Part shown: positions 35,397 to 46,510 of the stretch, in pieces
Layout of the letters: each line of letters starts with the position of its first letter
Position numbering within the stretch: the first letter of the stretch is position 1
The notes under the pieces: generated by a model
What the model was told of the DNA's origin: nothing
The model's database searches: none
The model's input: only the letters and a program-made list of their open reading frames with translations
Source of the DNA: Annona cherimola
Taxonomy: Eukaryota; Streptophyta; Magnoliopsida; Magnoliales; Annonaceae
NCBI GenBank assembly: GCA_030490835.1
Contig: CM059975.1
Span: 10,173,579-10,237,578 of the forward strand
Length of the DNA: 64,000 nucleotides
Reading direction: 5' to 3'
Position numbers and translations under genes: made by a program

Positions 35397-37469
35397 CCAA
35401 CTTATTGTGTTTTTGTGTAAGCTGTAGCCTGCAGCTATCAAAGCTTGACAATGAAAGGCACAGTCCGGCAGGTGGATGATACACTATTAAAATCCTTACA
35501 AATTTCATGCAAGGGTACAAAGGTTTGCATTTTTGTTTTTTACAACCTGAAATGAAGCTATATAAGTTCAATTAGTATATCTTACCAGCAGCGTGACAAT
35601 GAGAGCCAAATTAAAGGATCATAATTCCATTCATAGAGGCATAATAAATTTCTTAACCAATTGACAGTGATTTAATTTCCATATAAACATACACGAATTC
35701 TTGCATGGCACTTTAGTCCAATATTTTATGTTTTATTTATTTATTCTTGAATTAAAGAGTTTTTCTTTAATTTGGAAACAGTTCTCCTGCGTGAGACCCA
35801 CACGTTCTCTGGAAACAATAGAGGTGGGATGGGACACAAAGCTGAGGAACAGAAGCATGCATTAGCTCAAACAGTGCTAGCTAGATTCCTTGGTCCTTGG
35901 GCGCCATTTTTTCAATGGTGCTCACCAAACTTTCTGTCCAAATTGCACATCCCATTCCGCAAATATATAGATCTCTCGTTACCCGTGGTCACAGTCATCT
36001 TGCCATCCAAACACACCCAAATGGTCAAAGACTCCAAAGTGATTGGACAAAAAATTTTCATATATTTCCAGTACTCCTACATATATTTTTTTCTTGTTGC
36101 CTGGGTACCGATTAATTTGGAGGGTCCTGTTGGATTGCATCCTTCCAAGCGAGGTCTACCTTAGAAATTAATGTTGCAAATCGGTTCTGTAGGTGCAGTT
36201 AGACAGATTAAGGTAGGAATTAGGTAGAAAAGAACGGAGGAGAAAGGGTGAGAGAGGTGGAGAAGGCGTGCGGAGATGTTCCGCTTCATCCGACATGCCA
36301 CAAGAGCTCATTTTCCCGATGCTTTCGGGCAAAATCCAAGCCCGGAATTGCCAACTGCACTGGCCTTGGAATCTTGCGAGCAACAGTATCTTATGATGCC
36401 TACACCACAAGTCGATGCATGCCTGGCCAGGTTGATGTTACAGCGTGACAGGTTCATTAATCACCTTAAAAATAATTGATAACTTCCACGGTTTCAATCC
36501 ATTAATGTTAACTCGGATGTTCATGTATATAGCTAGCAAGATAAATTAAGAAAAGCCCAAGAATAATAATCTTTAACTGGACAAAGTCACACGAGTGGAT
36601 CATGCATGCACACGTGGATGCTGTCATTGGAGAACATGAGCATGCTAATTTGCACGCATGGGGGAGCGAATTGCCAAGTACTTAGACAACAGCCACTGAC
36701 GGTGCTTATACATATACACGCCGGACGCATGCACCGAGAACGTACTACATGATCCTTATGGTTTCACATCACTTGCAACTAGATGGACGAAACACTGAGT
36801 ACTCAGTCACGTCTCATGCACAGCCGTTTGCACGAAATTACCATGAGTACTGGATCGTGTGCACGATATTGATAATTTTTGAAATAACCTTTCTAAACTG
36901 ATGGGTGAAAAGATCGATCGAGGTTTAAAGTAACAGCAAGGGCCTTAAAATATCTGAAGAAGAAAAAGAAGTTCGGAAGCTGCTGTAAGAATAGCAAATA
37001 TTTTCTGCTAATGGGTTGATTTGGTTTGGGGAAATGAAAATAATGGAATTCAATTGGACCTGCTTCGTAATTTGAGCCGAGTTGAATTTAATAATGGGCT
37101 AAACAGCCCAAAACAAAACAACCTAATTTATTCTTCAAAAAAAAAAAAACTAATTTAATACATCAATTTATAAAAGCACCTGTATTAGCCCTTGCTTTTG
37201 CATGCTCTCATCCGTTAGGGTTAAGCTTGAATCAAAATTTTTTGCAACTTAACAAATTTAGAGTATCATATCGATGTGTTAATTGGACTAGATTCAACTT
37301 TGGCTACTATGGTCATTTAATTGAGTTTGTAATATTTCCTTAAGTTAATAATTGAATTTGTTTAATTTTTTTTAGCTCTGAATATCTCACAAAAGTCATT
37401 GAGCTTTCAATTTCGGCAAAATTAAAATGTGTTGTTGTAAAATCTAGTGCATTAGGAGTGGTGCATATA

Positions 37470-37575
37470 CACTACACCAAAAGCCACCACCAACAACAGA
37501 AAAATTACTACGGAATAAAAAATTGCTACTTAATCATATTCCGTTGCTATTGTAGAAATTATTGCAACCAACCAT
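37470..37575. mobile_element. Probable CACTA transposon left-terminal fragment
   Basis: Begins CACTACACCAAAAG, a good CACTA-type end, followed by short repeats around ATTACTACGGAAT and its inverse ATTCCGTTGCTATTG. No matching right end is visible nearby. Confidence 0.4.
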
Positions 37576-37806
37576 AACTTTGGTCCTATCTATATGATTG
37601 CTTTTTAACTGAAATGGGAGGAGAAACAACATGCAGGGGTCGGGATTTGACAAATCATATATCCGTATTCCAATTATAATTTTCCTTCATGAGGCTTGAT
37701 CATTTCAAACCCATCACACTAATCCAAATTTTTTTACTTTTTAAAAAATTTTCTTATAGAATCATTAATCTAGGTATATTTAATCTATGAACTAAATTTT
37801 ACGGAT

Positions 37807-37808
<2 letters not shown>

Positions 37809-37838
<30 letters not shown>
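37809..37838. repeat. (AT)n microsatellite
   Basis: About 30 bp of alternating A and T inside the left half of the MITE. Confidence 0.9.
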
Positions 37839-37840
<2 letters not shown>

Positions 37841-37872
37841 CTTTTAGATTTTTAAATGTAAGAGTTAATTAG

Positions 37873-38100
37873 ATTATCTACCACTAGCACTGGTGGTTGG
37901 GAGCTTTGTCTCCTTATGTGTAGTTTTGGGTTCCGTAGAGGTTATATCTTATTATTTTAAACTTATAGTATTTGAGAGTCTGTGGTTTCTTTGTTGATAT
38001 TTGAGAGCTTATAATTGTCTCTAGTTAGAAAATTTTTAAGAATTGTTTCATTGTAATATAAGTCGAGATGTGATATATGATATAAACTAGTAAAAAAACA
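37873..38100 (+). mobile_element. tRNA-derived SINE (same family as 1753-2058), nested in a MITE
   Basis: The order of landmarks matches the 1.75 kb SINE: CCACTAGCACTGGTGGTTGGGAGC (box A region, about 37880-37903), TTTGTCTCCTTA, TTGGGTTCCG (decayed box B), then TTGTAATATAAGTCGAGATGTG, GATATAAAC and a run of seven A. A direct repeat flanks it, TAAGAGTTAATTAG (37859-37872) and TAAGAGTTATTTAG (38101-38114), 13 of 14 identical. The copy is shorter and more diverged than the first and lacks the duplicated 'GGGAGCTG' body. Its duplication lies inside the host MITE, so it inserted after that MITE. Confidence 0.75.
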
Positions 38101-38304
38101 TAAGAGTTATTTAGTCATGTTTCAATTATTTAAAATGACTAAAATACCCATGTATTTAAAAAACTAAAATAAATATATATTTTTCCAAAATTTGCAAAAT
38201 CTAGTTTATAGATTAAATAAACAAAATTAACAATTCTATAAGAAAAATTTTAAAAAATAAAATAAATGTTTTTTAAACTAGTCTAAAATAAGGGTAGGTT
38301 TGAC

Positions 38305-38671
38305 GGAATATGATTTGATACATTCGGGTGTACTTAGCTTTGGTGCACTTGGATGCAAATACTCATTTTTTATTGTTTTTGAAATTTTTTTTACGTGAAT
38401 GTTAATATAAGTATATTTAACATGTTTATTAATTTTTACAATTTTTGGATATTTTTAGATTTTTTAAAATAAGTGACATTTCAATAATTTAAAATTACGA
38501 AAAATGTCACTGATTTAAAAAAGTCAAAAAATATCTAAAAATCTCCAAAAATATTAAAAATTGATACACATGTTAGATTAAAAATCTTGTTTAAATTTTT
38601 TTCGAAAAAATGGTTAAACACACCCAGGTGCACTAAAGCAAAGTGTACCCGTGTGCATGAAATTATATTTC
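38305..38671. mobile_element. MULE-type MITE (367 bp) with 9 bp target-site duplication
   Basis: Starts GGAATATGATTTGATACATT and ends AATTATATTTC. The inverted ends continue inward through 'GGTGTACTTAGCTTTGGTGCAC' and its counterpart, about 65 bp in all. The flanking repeats AGGTTTGAC (38296-38304) and ATGTTTGAC (38672-38680) agree at 8 of 9 positions. Long inverted ends with a 9 bp duplication are the hallmark of Mutator-like elements. It has no coding capacity. Family member of 51837-52236. Confidence 0.8.
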
Positions 38672-38680
38672 ATGTTTGAC

Positions 38681-39856
38681 AATATACAAAACTTTTTAAT
38701 CTAAAACTTTTCAATTTAAAACTTTTCACTTCTCATGACTACCATTTTTTTTTATTTCTTCACATCTTTTTATGCAACTATTAAAATTTTCAATCATTTT
38801 CATTCAATAACTCATAAAATTAACGTATGTATTTTAACTTTATTCTTTTTACTCATAATCATTTCACATATTATTTTTTTATTTTAAAAACTTTTACAAT
38901 AAATTTTTTTTATCAGAATTCTTATAACTTTCTAAACACACCGTAAGATTATTTCAAGAGGGTCTAAAACGATACCGTCTCATATTGACAAGTCTCTGAA
39001 CCGGCCGATTGAATGTGGAAACATACGCTGAGATGCACGCGCGAACGGACCATTTAGATTCAACTCCAGATGTGCCTACAGCTCTGATAGCTCATGAGCC
39101 CACGAAATTGGCCCAATGTATGAAATGGGGCACAAATGAAGCCCACGACTCCGTATTGAATGTAATTAAAGCAAAAATAAATACTAAAATAAGCAAGCGG
39201 ATTAGAACAGCGTACATATTATACCCGCGTGACAGTCGTGTTTCTTAAGTACTAGTTTACATTAATCAGTATACTCATCACAACATACCAAAGAAATATT
39301 ATTTGATATAATAACCAGTGTAACATATTATTCCACATTTTACACTGTTGCCCCTGAACAGTGTAGTGCATCCATTGTTTTAGTCCACGTGACTCAAATA
39401 AAAGCAATTTTTTCTGTATTAACTCGAAAATTTTCCCTGCTAATGACAGTCGTCACGGAGTAGCCGGAGGTCTTTTTTGGTTAATGGGATCGAGAACCCT
39501 TTACTGGTTTCCGTAATGACATCAGCTGAAAATTTCCGTGGACCGTTCATTTCTCGATAGATCTGAGAAATTATCATTCTTCCTTTCGAATTAAAGATTC
39601 GTTCGATCCAACGCATTGAAGTTATTCAGCCATCTGGACGGTCTCGATCTCTCCATAAACCTTGCCCGGCTCCACATTTTGAGATCACCACCATTTATGA
39701 ATTGCGATCAGTTTTGTACCCGCTCTCTAAATGCTGTTAGTCTGTTACTGGATATGGTGAGATCTAACCAGCTCCAGCTTCCGTTTGTTGTCGGATACGA
39801 TAGAAAAGCAGCCGGTTTTCTGTTTTAGCTTACCTTTTCCGATTGATATTCACAGA
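38681..39856 (+). promoter_or_regulatory. Upstream region of the SDR gene, with a G-box
   Basis: AT-rich to about 38950, then more balanced in composition. CACGTG occurs at 39386-39391, about 470 bp before the start codon, and could bind bZIP or bHLH factors. No clear TATA box was identified. Short open frames at 39009-39248 and 39616-39828 are not supported as genes. Confidence 0.3.
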
Positions 39857-42800
39857 ATGAGGCGTCTTCTGCTGCGTACACTCTTCCACCCTATATCATT
39901 AAGATCAACGACTGCCCGCAGAGCTTCCTTTTGCAGCTCGGCGCAGCAAATGCAAGGTGGGGTCTCCCTGGTTCAGGGAGCTTCTCGAGGAATTGGCCTT
40001 GAATTTGTAAGTAGCAGTTTCCCAGATCGATTTTCCATTTGCTTGTTTCATTTTCTGGACACTATTTGGTGTTTTTCCACAAGTTTCTTTTTGGACATAT
40101 GACTAGATTACATCTGCCGTTCTGTGTATTGGATTTTTTCAGTTTCTGGTCATATGACTAAATGGTGAAATTTGCAATCCTGTGTATTGGGTTTTTCCAG
40201 TTATTAGCTAGATTTCAGTTAAATTTCTTAGTATCAGTCTCGCAGACTGATTTTCCATCGACAAGGGACTGTTAAGAGCTTGGATGGGATGAGGGTGAGA
40301 TGAGAATTTGGGATGGAAATATATTGGGAATGGAAAAAAGGTGTATTGAGATGGGAAAGTTGCATTGGAAATGAAAAAATATACTGTTATCTTTTGAGAA
40401 TGAGAAAAGTGTTTTTGAAAAAACAGGAGATTCCTCTCCATTCCATCCTAGCTGCGAATAACTTGTAGGTTTTTGCACAAATTTCTTCGAGGACTTAAGA
40501 CTAGGATTCTGACATCTGTAATTCTGGGTATTTGGCATTTTCAATTATTAGTTGGATTTTATTCTGGTATTGAATTTTGAGGTAACTGGGTTTTTGAATT
40601 TCCTCCAATGTCTGAGCTGAATGCTGTTGATTCGGATGTTCATATGTTCTGCAGGACACTTTGTGTATTTGATATGTATTGTTAGGACCTGCAGAATCAA
40701 AATTTCTCAACCATAAAATGGTATTTTTAATTTGCATAACTTGCTCTTTCTATCTTAGGTACGGCAATTGCTGGAGAGGAGTGAGAAAGGCCATGTGATT
40801 GCTACTTGTAGGAATCCTGATTTATCAACAGCCCTTCTGGAGCTGAGAAGCAGGTTTGCAGGGCGCCTCAGTGTGCTCCAATTAGATGTAACAAAGGAGA
40901 GCACCATAGAGGTACACTTTATTGTTATTCCCTTTTGTTGTTTTCTTCTTGTCCTGTCAGGAGATGCATTTTGATTCGAAAATTACAATGATATTTCACT
41001 GTCAGAGTGATAGAAAGTTGTTGCTGTTCATTCTTTGTTATTTGTAAAGAGAGCAACGGTAGTGTGCCTGTCCTTTCTTGCAATGCCGTCTACATCTTTC
41101 TCCATGGATCTTATGCCTTCCGAATCCTATTCATCTGGATAGCCTGCAAAAAGAAGTGTTGCTAAAATTCTATGTTGTCTTAGGATGCACTGTTGGATCA
41201 TATCGTTATTGTTAGGATTTTAGACTATCCCCTTTTGCGTAGATTAAATTGGATACCCAACTTTCAAAGGAGGAAAATATGCAACAGAAATTACCAAAAT
41301 GCAGTATCTTGAGTAAGTAAAGTGCCCACGGCATTCACTTCAATCTCACTGAATGCTTTCACTGCAGATGCACTAGTTTTGCTGATTAGGCTGCTACCCT
41401 ATGTTGGTTGTATGGGTGGCTAACCTTTGTTGTATGAGTCCGCTCTCACCAAGCCTGCTCTTTAGTCACAGAAAAGTAGAAATAAAAGTTCTACAATAAG
41501 AATTCAATGGGATTATATGATTAAGGGCCAAAAGTAAACCACAATCTGATCCTCTATGTAATCCTGCTAATGATTGAGACTTTTCTTTCAGCTATATGAC
41601 TGAAAGTCCGCTGCAAAATGCAATCCTAAAAAATCACAGACCCAGACCTAAAGCCTCATTACCACTCTAGCCAGCACCAGCTTGGAATGTACCATGGCAG
41701 GGCGTTAGATCACTGGTGTTGGGAATCTTATCTAATGTTATTGCATTATGAGTTATGATTTAGTTGCACAAAAAGTTAGAAGTAACATGAGTATTATACT
41801 GGTTAGCCCCAAATCATGCCAAAAGTAGATTCCATGCTGGCCATCTATAATACTGCTAATTATTCAAATAAGGTCTTCGTAATCATTTTATTATCCTTAA
41901 AAGGTTGCACTAGCAGGGATCTGACCTGGGTCTGTAACTCTAGACCACTGATGTAATACCCACTTGGTCCTATATAACCAATTATGGTCTCTACAATAGT
42001 CTTTGAATTTCCATTTCCAGGAATTATTATTTTGTAAACCTTGGACAAATATAACATTCATTCATCTCCAATTCATGACATTCTTTGCGCTGGCTGCTTT
42101 GTTGTACGGGCTATATATTAGAGCCATGTCTCAGAACATGAGCACATATTATATGATAAAGAACCATTCGCAACTAGCCACCTCGTTGGCATTGGTGCAG
42201 ATGGAACTTGTCTCAGAACACAGTTCAAACAATACTGTCTGACCAGTGGACTTAAATATAAGTGTAGCAGAACGGTGTTATTAATTACCAAATGTTTAAG
42301 CACTGGTGCACTGGAGAGTAAATGAAGGTGGCTTAATTGAATTTTCTCTTATTTGTGATCTTACCATCCATGATAAAACCAATAAGACAGATCTCTGTTT
42401 GAGAGATTGACCATGAGATTGAGACTGCCATATTTCAATTCGTTTGTTCTGCTTCACCAAAAAGACAGACCTCTGGTTTAGTGTCCTACTCATCCGACTA
42501 GCCTGTACAAATGTAAGATATGTGATGCTGGATTTCTTTGTCGTGTCTGGACTTTGGATGCACTTTGAACCATAAATCATAATTGCAAAGTCAAAATGCT
42601 GGTGTCTTATCCTATGCTTTAGCTGTTCAAAGAAGTTGAAGTAAAAATTTAAGATAATAAAATTTGATAGGATTGTCCATCCAGCTCCGATTCAGCCATA
42701 AACGGATAAAGAGTATGACAGTTAACAACTTCAAGACTCTGCCCTAAACCATATAGCTGATTGATCATCTATGATGTATATTGTCCATAAACTAAGATTT

Positions 42801-45800
42801 ACCATTTTTTGGTTTGTGAATATATATTTTTAATTTTAAACGCAAGGTTATTGTGGTTTGCGTTTGAATTTCAAAAAATATATATGCATATATCCAAAAA
42901 TGGAAAATCTTAGTTTTTTAAAAAAATGCAAACAAATGGGGTTTATGACCAGTCAAGAATGAGGGAAAATGCACCAGCCAGGAATCGAACCCGGATCTGT
43001 ACCGTGGCAGGGTACTATTCTCCCAATAGACCACTAGTGCTGGACATGAAAACACCCTTTTGTCCTATTATCAATTATGTTTTCCCAGTCTGTGAATTAT
43101 CATTCCCAGGAATTATTATTTTAAAAACCTTGGGCAAATACAACTTTCATTCATCATCGGCTCATAACATTCTTTAAGCTGACTGCTTTGTTGTACAGGC
43201 TGTGTATTAGAGCCATGTCTACAGAGCATATCATATGATAAAGAATCATTCTAAGTGGTCGCCTTGTCGGCACTGGTGCAGGTGGGACTTGCTCAGAATA
43301 CATAGTTTAAACAATAGTCTGACCAGTGGACTTGAATATAGGGTAGCAAACAGATGCCATTGATGATCAAACATTTGGCACTGGAAAGTAAATGATGGTG
43401 GATAATTGAATTTTTCTTGCGTATGATTTTCCACATAGCCCATCCATGACAGAACCAATAAGACAGCTCTCTGGTTGAGTGATCAATGCGGAGACTGCCT
43501 ATATTTTATTGCTTTTGTTCAGTTTCACTGAGCCTAACCAGCTTCAAATTTCGCCAAAAATTGATTATTTCACCGACCTAATGAGCTTTGAATCTGGTAA
43601 AAAAAGGACTAGGCTTAGGGTTTTCATAATACAAAAATTGCACCAGCCGGGAATCGAACCCGGGTCTGTACCGTGGCAGGGTACTATTCTACCACTAGAC
43701 CACTGGTGCTAGACATTCCAATTGCCTTTATAAAGATATCAAAATTACCCTCTTGGGCTGTTCTTGTATTCTGCTCTTTGTGGAATTCTATAATCACTGT
43801 GAAAGCCTTGAGTAGCTATTACTTTCACTCATCTTTAGCTAATGTCGTTCTCTAGGTTGATCAGTGTTGTATAGGCTGCACGTTTTGCCAGGTCCCCAGA
43901 ACTGTCCTATGATAAACAATCATTCTCAGAATCTAAACTAGCTTCATTTTTAATTTTTTGGTTGCTGACTTTGGTGTAGAATGGCTCAGATTTCACTTTT
44001 CAAAATACATAGCTTACAGAATCCTGGCTTAGCATCAGACTTCAATTTAGTGGTGGCAAACAGAAGTGATCAATGATAAAAAATTTGGCATTGGAAAGTG
44101 AATGAAGGTGGAGAAATTGCATTTTTTCTTACATGCGATTCTGCACATAACCCAACCATTGTTGAACCAAGAAGACAGAACTCTAGTGGAGAGATCATCC
44201 ATGACATGGCACTGTCAAATTTCAATTCTTTTGTTTCTTCTGCATCCTTAACTATTGCTGGTCAATTCTCGAGCTATGGATCTGGACTGATTGGGACTTG
44301 CAACTACTTCTTACAGGCATCAGCAAATTCTATACGAGAAACATACGGGCATTTAAACCTTCTAATTAATGCATCTGGCATCCTTTCAATACCTGATGTA
44401 TTGCAGCCAGGTTTGTTTCCTTCCAAAGTGTTTAAAGGGCAAGTTGATCAGTTGTGGGATGATTGTTGATGCTTCCACAAAAATTTCAGTGTTGCCTGTC
44501 TTTGACTGATTCATTTCTAGCAATTTCATGGTTCACAAGGAATACCTAATTTAGGTGGTTCACAGGTCCTTTATTTTTACAAATAGTCAATGGGCCCCAC
44601 CATGCATCTAATGGACCAAACTCTGAAATAACTCTATGCTGAAGCATAAATTATGCCTCATAATTGACAGGACTTTGAATTTTGTTTCTTGTGGTAGTGG
44701 TTGCAAGTGGAAGTTAGAATGCATTTGGTTTCTTGGCACTGCAAGTTTGCAGCTAATACTCTAAGCTCTTCAGTGCAGAAACAACATTGGCTAAAGTACA
44801 AAAGTCGTCACTGCTGTTGGCTTATGAGGTTAATGCTGTGGGCCCCATCCTAATGATTAAGGTAGATGTTGTTTATTTGTAATTTCCATTGGAAGGAATA
44901 TATGATGTTCCAATGACACACAAAGCATCGTTTATCTGTTCATATACGATCATCGACAGTAGCGAACCCAGGACCTATGGTCAGTGGGGGCAAAAGTTAC
45001 ACTTATTTTTAAAAATTTTGTACGTTTAAGAATAATTTCTGTCACATTTTATCACATAAAAAATTCAAAAATATATTTTTAAAACATCATCCTCAATCTC
45101 AAATTAGGTAAATGAGATTATAATAGTTAAATAAAAAGTGCAAAAAGTTCATTTGTATTATCATTAATTTTAAAATAGAAAATTCGGAATTTTTTATCTG
45201 AATAATCCATTGTGTTTTTAATTATTTGCCTACATCAAAAAATTAATTTGATTGAAAAATTTATAATATAATATTTAAAAAGTATGATTTTAAAGAATCT
45301 CATGCATTTGAACCTACTTTGGATTCTTTATGATTTAATTATAATAATTTTTAGCATATAGACATTTATCAAGAAGATATAATTCACAACTTAGATTTAA
45401 AAAAAAAAAAATTAAAGGAAAGGAAAACCAAATGAGGGACAAGTTTTACTGGATGTTGTAATGTCATATAATAATATCAATACTATGTGGAAGTCACAAA
45501 AAAAAATCTTAGAAGAAGTAAAAATTATCATTAAATATATTAAAAATAATAAAAATTAAAATTATTGAAAATAATTATAATATAATGTCGAATGACTAAT
45601 AGTTGTTAGGTGCTACACTTATACATGATATATCATTACATCTCCTTTAAATATTTTTCTTTATTTTTTGTTCTTGTAAAATTAAATAATAGATAGAAAA
45701 CTAATTTAACAATTTATGGAGTTTGTTTATGAGCCATTGATTTTCAAAAATAAAAAATAAAAATCTAAAATACTCCAAAAATAGTAAAAATTGATACACA

Positions 45801-46510
45801 TGTTAAATACACTTACATTAGCACTTTTATAAAAAAAATCAAAAGAAAATAAAAATAAATGGGTTTAATGCACCTGGGTGCACTGAAGCTCAATGCACCC
45901 GGGTGCAGGAGATGCAGGAGATCGTGGTCCGATTATACATGGAATCTGACATTGTAGGCATTACTTTCGTGCTTGGAAACTTTTCGATCTTTTGCTCATA
46001 TGGATTGGCTTGCTTCTATAATTTTTTTGCTTAGCACATGTGGCCTCTTCTAAAGGCTGGAGGCAGCACTGGCACTGGAGGGGATGCTGCAATTGTTGCA
46101 AATTTGAGTGCTCGCGTGGGCTCTATTGGAGACAACCGCTTGGGTGGATGGCATTCATATCGAGCATCCAAGGCAGCACTCAATCAATGTATTCATTTCT
46201 CCCTGAACTTGGAACATCCTTGTTCTTTCTCCATACCCAGTGAATGGCATCTAATATCCGGATGGCTTGTGCAGTGACAAGAACCATATCACTGGAGTTT
46301 GCCAGGAAGAAGGATCCAATAGCCTGCATCCTACTGCATCCTGGGACAGTTGACACAGATCTCTCAAAGCCATTTCAAAGAAACGTGCCTGATGGTAAGC
46401 TGTTTACCAAGCAGTTTTCAGTCCAAAAGCTCTTGGGCATCATTGACAACGTGAAAATTAGGGATAATGGGAAGTTCTTTGCTTGGGATGGTCAAGAAAT
46501 TCCTTGGTAG
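39857..46510 (+). CDS. Short-chain dehydrogenase/reductase (C-factor-like), probably organellar
   Basis: Six exons join in frame: 39857-40006, 40759-40911, 44317-44410, 44779-44861, 46035-46188 and 46275-46510 (289 aa). It is an NAD(P)-dependent oxidoreductase of the classical SDR fold; the substrate cannot be read from sequence. The nucleotide-binding motif GASRGIG is at 41-47, the structural Asn motif reads INASG (118-122) where NNAG is usual, Ser185/Ser190 are catalytic serine candidates, and YRASK gives Tyr202 and Lys206. HPGTVDTDLS follows, as in bacterial C-factor-like and plant homologues. The first 35 or so residues are Arg/Ser/Leu-rich and nearly free of acids, suggesting a mitochondrial or plastid transit peptide. 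An in-frame ATG at 39785 would lengthen the leader. Intron 2 is 3.4 kb and holds a tRNA-Gly array; intron 4 holds transposon fragments. Confidence 0.9.
41676..41718 (-). pseudogene. Truncated tRNA-Gly(GCC) relic
   Basis: The sequence follows the tRNA-Gly complement in three pieces (GCACCAGC, GTACCATGGCAGGG, TTAGATCACTGGTG). The T-arm segment and part of the D-arm/variable segment are deleted, so no cloverleaf is possible. It is the most decayed of four copies in the SDR intron. Confidence 0.6.
41906..41954 (-). pseudogene. Truncated tRNA-Gly(GCC) relic lacking the anticodon arm
   Basis: Matches the tRNA-Gly complement at its start (TGCACTAGCAGGGATCTGACC, TGGGTCTGTA) and end (TCTAGACCACTGATG), with the anticodon-arm sequence missing between them. 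The roughly 470 bp after it is homologous to the DNA following the two better tRNA copies, so it marks the first unit of a tandem array. Confidence 0.7.
42783..42922. mobile_element. Short MITE copy next to a tRNA-Gly gene
   Basis: Left arm ATAAACTAAGATTTACCATT; right arm on the other strand AAAAACTAAGATTTTCCATT, continuing GGATATATGCATATATATTT against TTTGTGAATATATATTT. Arms are about 60 bp around a short AAACGCAAGGTTATTGTGG centre. This is the uninterrupted form of the element seen at 5962-6291. Confidence 0.7.
42970..43040 (-). tRNA. tRNA-Gly(GCC), diverged copy, possibly non-functional
   Basis: It is 71 bp and differs from the intact copy at 43639-43709 in five bases (plus-strand positions 42980, 42995, 43022, 43026, 43036). 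The anticodon GCC and the box A and B cores survive. The acceptor and T-stem changes give G-U pairs rather than mismatches, while two changes fall in the D arm. A four-T run follows on the minus strand, enough for weak polymerase III termination. It could be a weak gene or a recent pseudogene. Confidence 0.6.
43639..43709 (-). tRNA. trnG-GCC (nuclear): tRNA-Gly(GCC)
   Basis: On the minus strand the 71 nt read GCACCAGTGGTCTAGTGG onward, with the anticodon loop CTGCCAC (anticodon GCC), T arm CCGGGTTCGATTCCCGG and 3' end CTGGTGC plus discriminator A. The acceptor stem pairs perfectly (GCACCAG with CTGGTGC). Box A (TGGTCTAGTGG) and box B (GGTTCGATTCC) are intact, and a T5 terminator follows immediately (complement of 43633-43637). 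It matches my memory of the standard plant nuclear tRNA-Gly(GCC). It is antisense within intron 2 of the SDR gene. Confidence 0.97.
45700..45915. mobile_element. Truncated MULE-type MITE in SDR intron 4
   Basis: It contains the family's internal motif ATTGATACACATGTTAAATA and a right-end region TGCACCTGGGTGCACTGAAGC..AATGCACCCGGGTGCA, as in the copies at 38305 and 51837. The left terminal repeat was not found and the terminal GGAATATGATTT is missing at the right, so it is a fragment. Confidence 0.55.

Larger units (their letters stand above)
34340..37730. other. Intergenic region downstream of the WRKY gene
   Basis: No gene supported. Besides the WRKY 3' flank it holds a probable CACTA terminus ending near 35395 and another CACTA-like start at 37470. 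Open frames at 35772-36164 and 36168-36479 look like chance: they overlap frames on the other strand and match no known family. Confidence 0.5.
37735..38270. mobile_element. MITE with long inverted repeats, split by a SINE
   Basis: The left arm contains TTTTCTTATAGAATCATTAA and TTTAATCTATGAACTAAATT. The right arm, read on the other strand, gives TTTTTCTTATAGAATTGTTAA and TTTAATCTATAAACTAGATT. Between the arms are an (AT)n run (37809-37838) and an inserted SINE (37873-38100). The TTAGTCAT..AAATGACTAAAATACCC stretch right of the SINE is the central motif of this AT-rich MITE family. Confidence 0.7.
41906..44230. repeat. Three-unit diverged tandem repeat carrying tRNA-Gly, in SDR intron 2
   Basis: Units begin at the tRNA copies 41906, 42970 and 43639. 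After each, the same series of landmarks recurs: a GGAATTATTATTTT-like stretch (units 1 and 2), TTTCATTCATC or variants, GCTTTGTTGTAC..GCT, ATGATAAA.AATCATTCT, CAGTGGACTT.AATAT, GGCACTGGA.AGTAAATGA.GGTGG and CATGA.A.AACCAATAAGACAG. The tRNA-to-last-landmark distances are about 465, 476 and 517 bp. The third unit is the most diverged in its body and runs to within about 90 bp of SDR exon 3. Confidence 0.75.

Noticed and set aside
39785..39856. Upstream in-frame ATG of the SDR gene
   Set aside because: The ATG at 39857 gives a cleaner transit-peptide-like start. The longer form cannot be excluded but is less likely.
42926..43855. Open frames crossing the tRNA-Gly copies
   Set aside because: They arise from the antisense of tRNA genes and intron sequence and do not continue the SDR reading frame.
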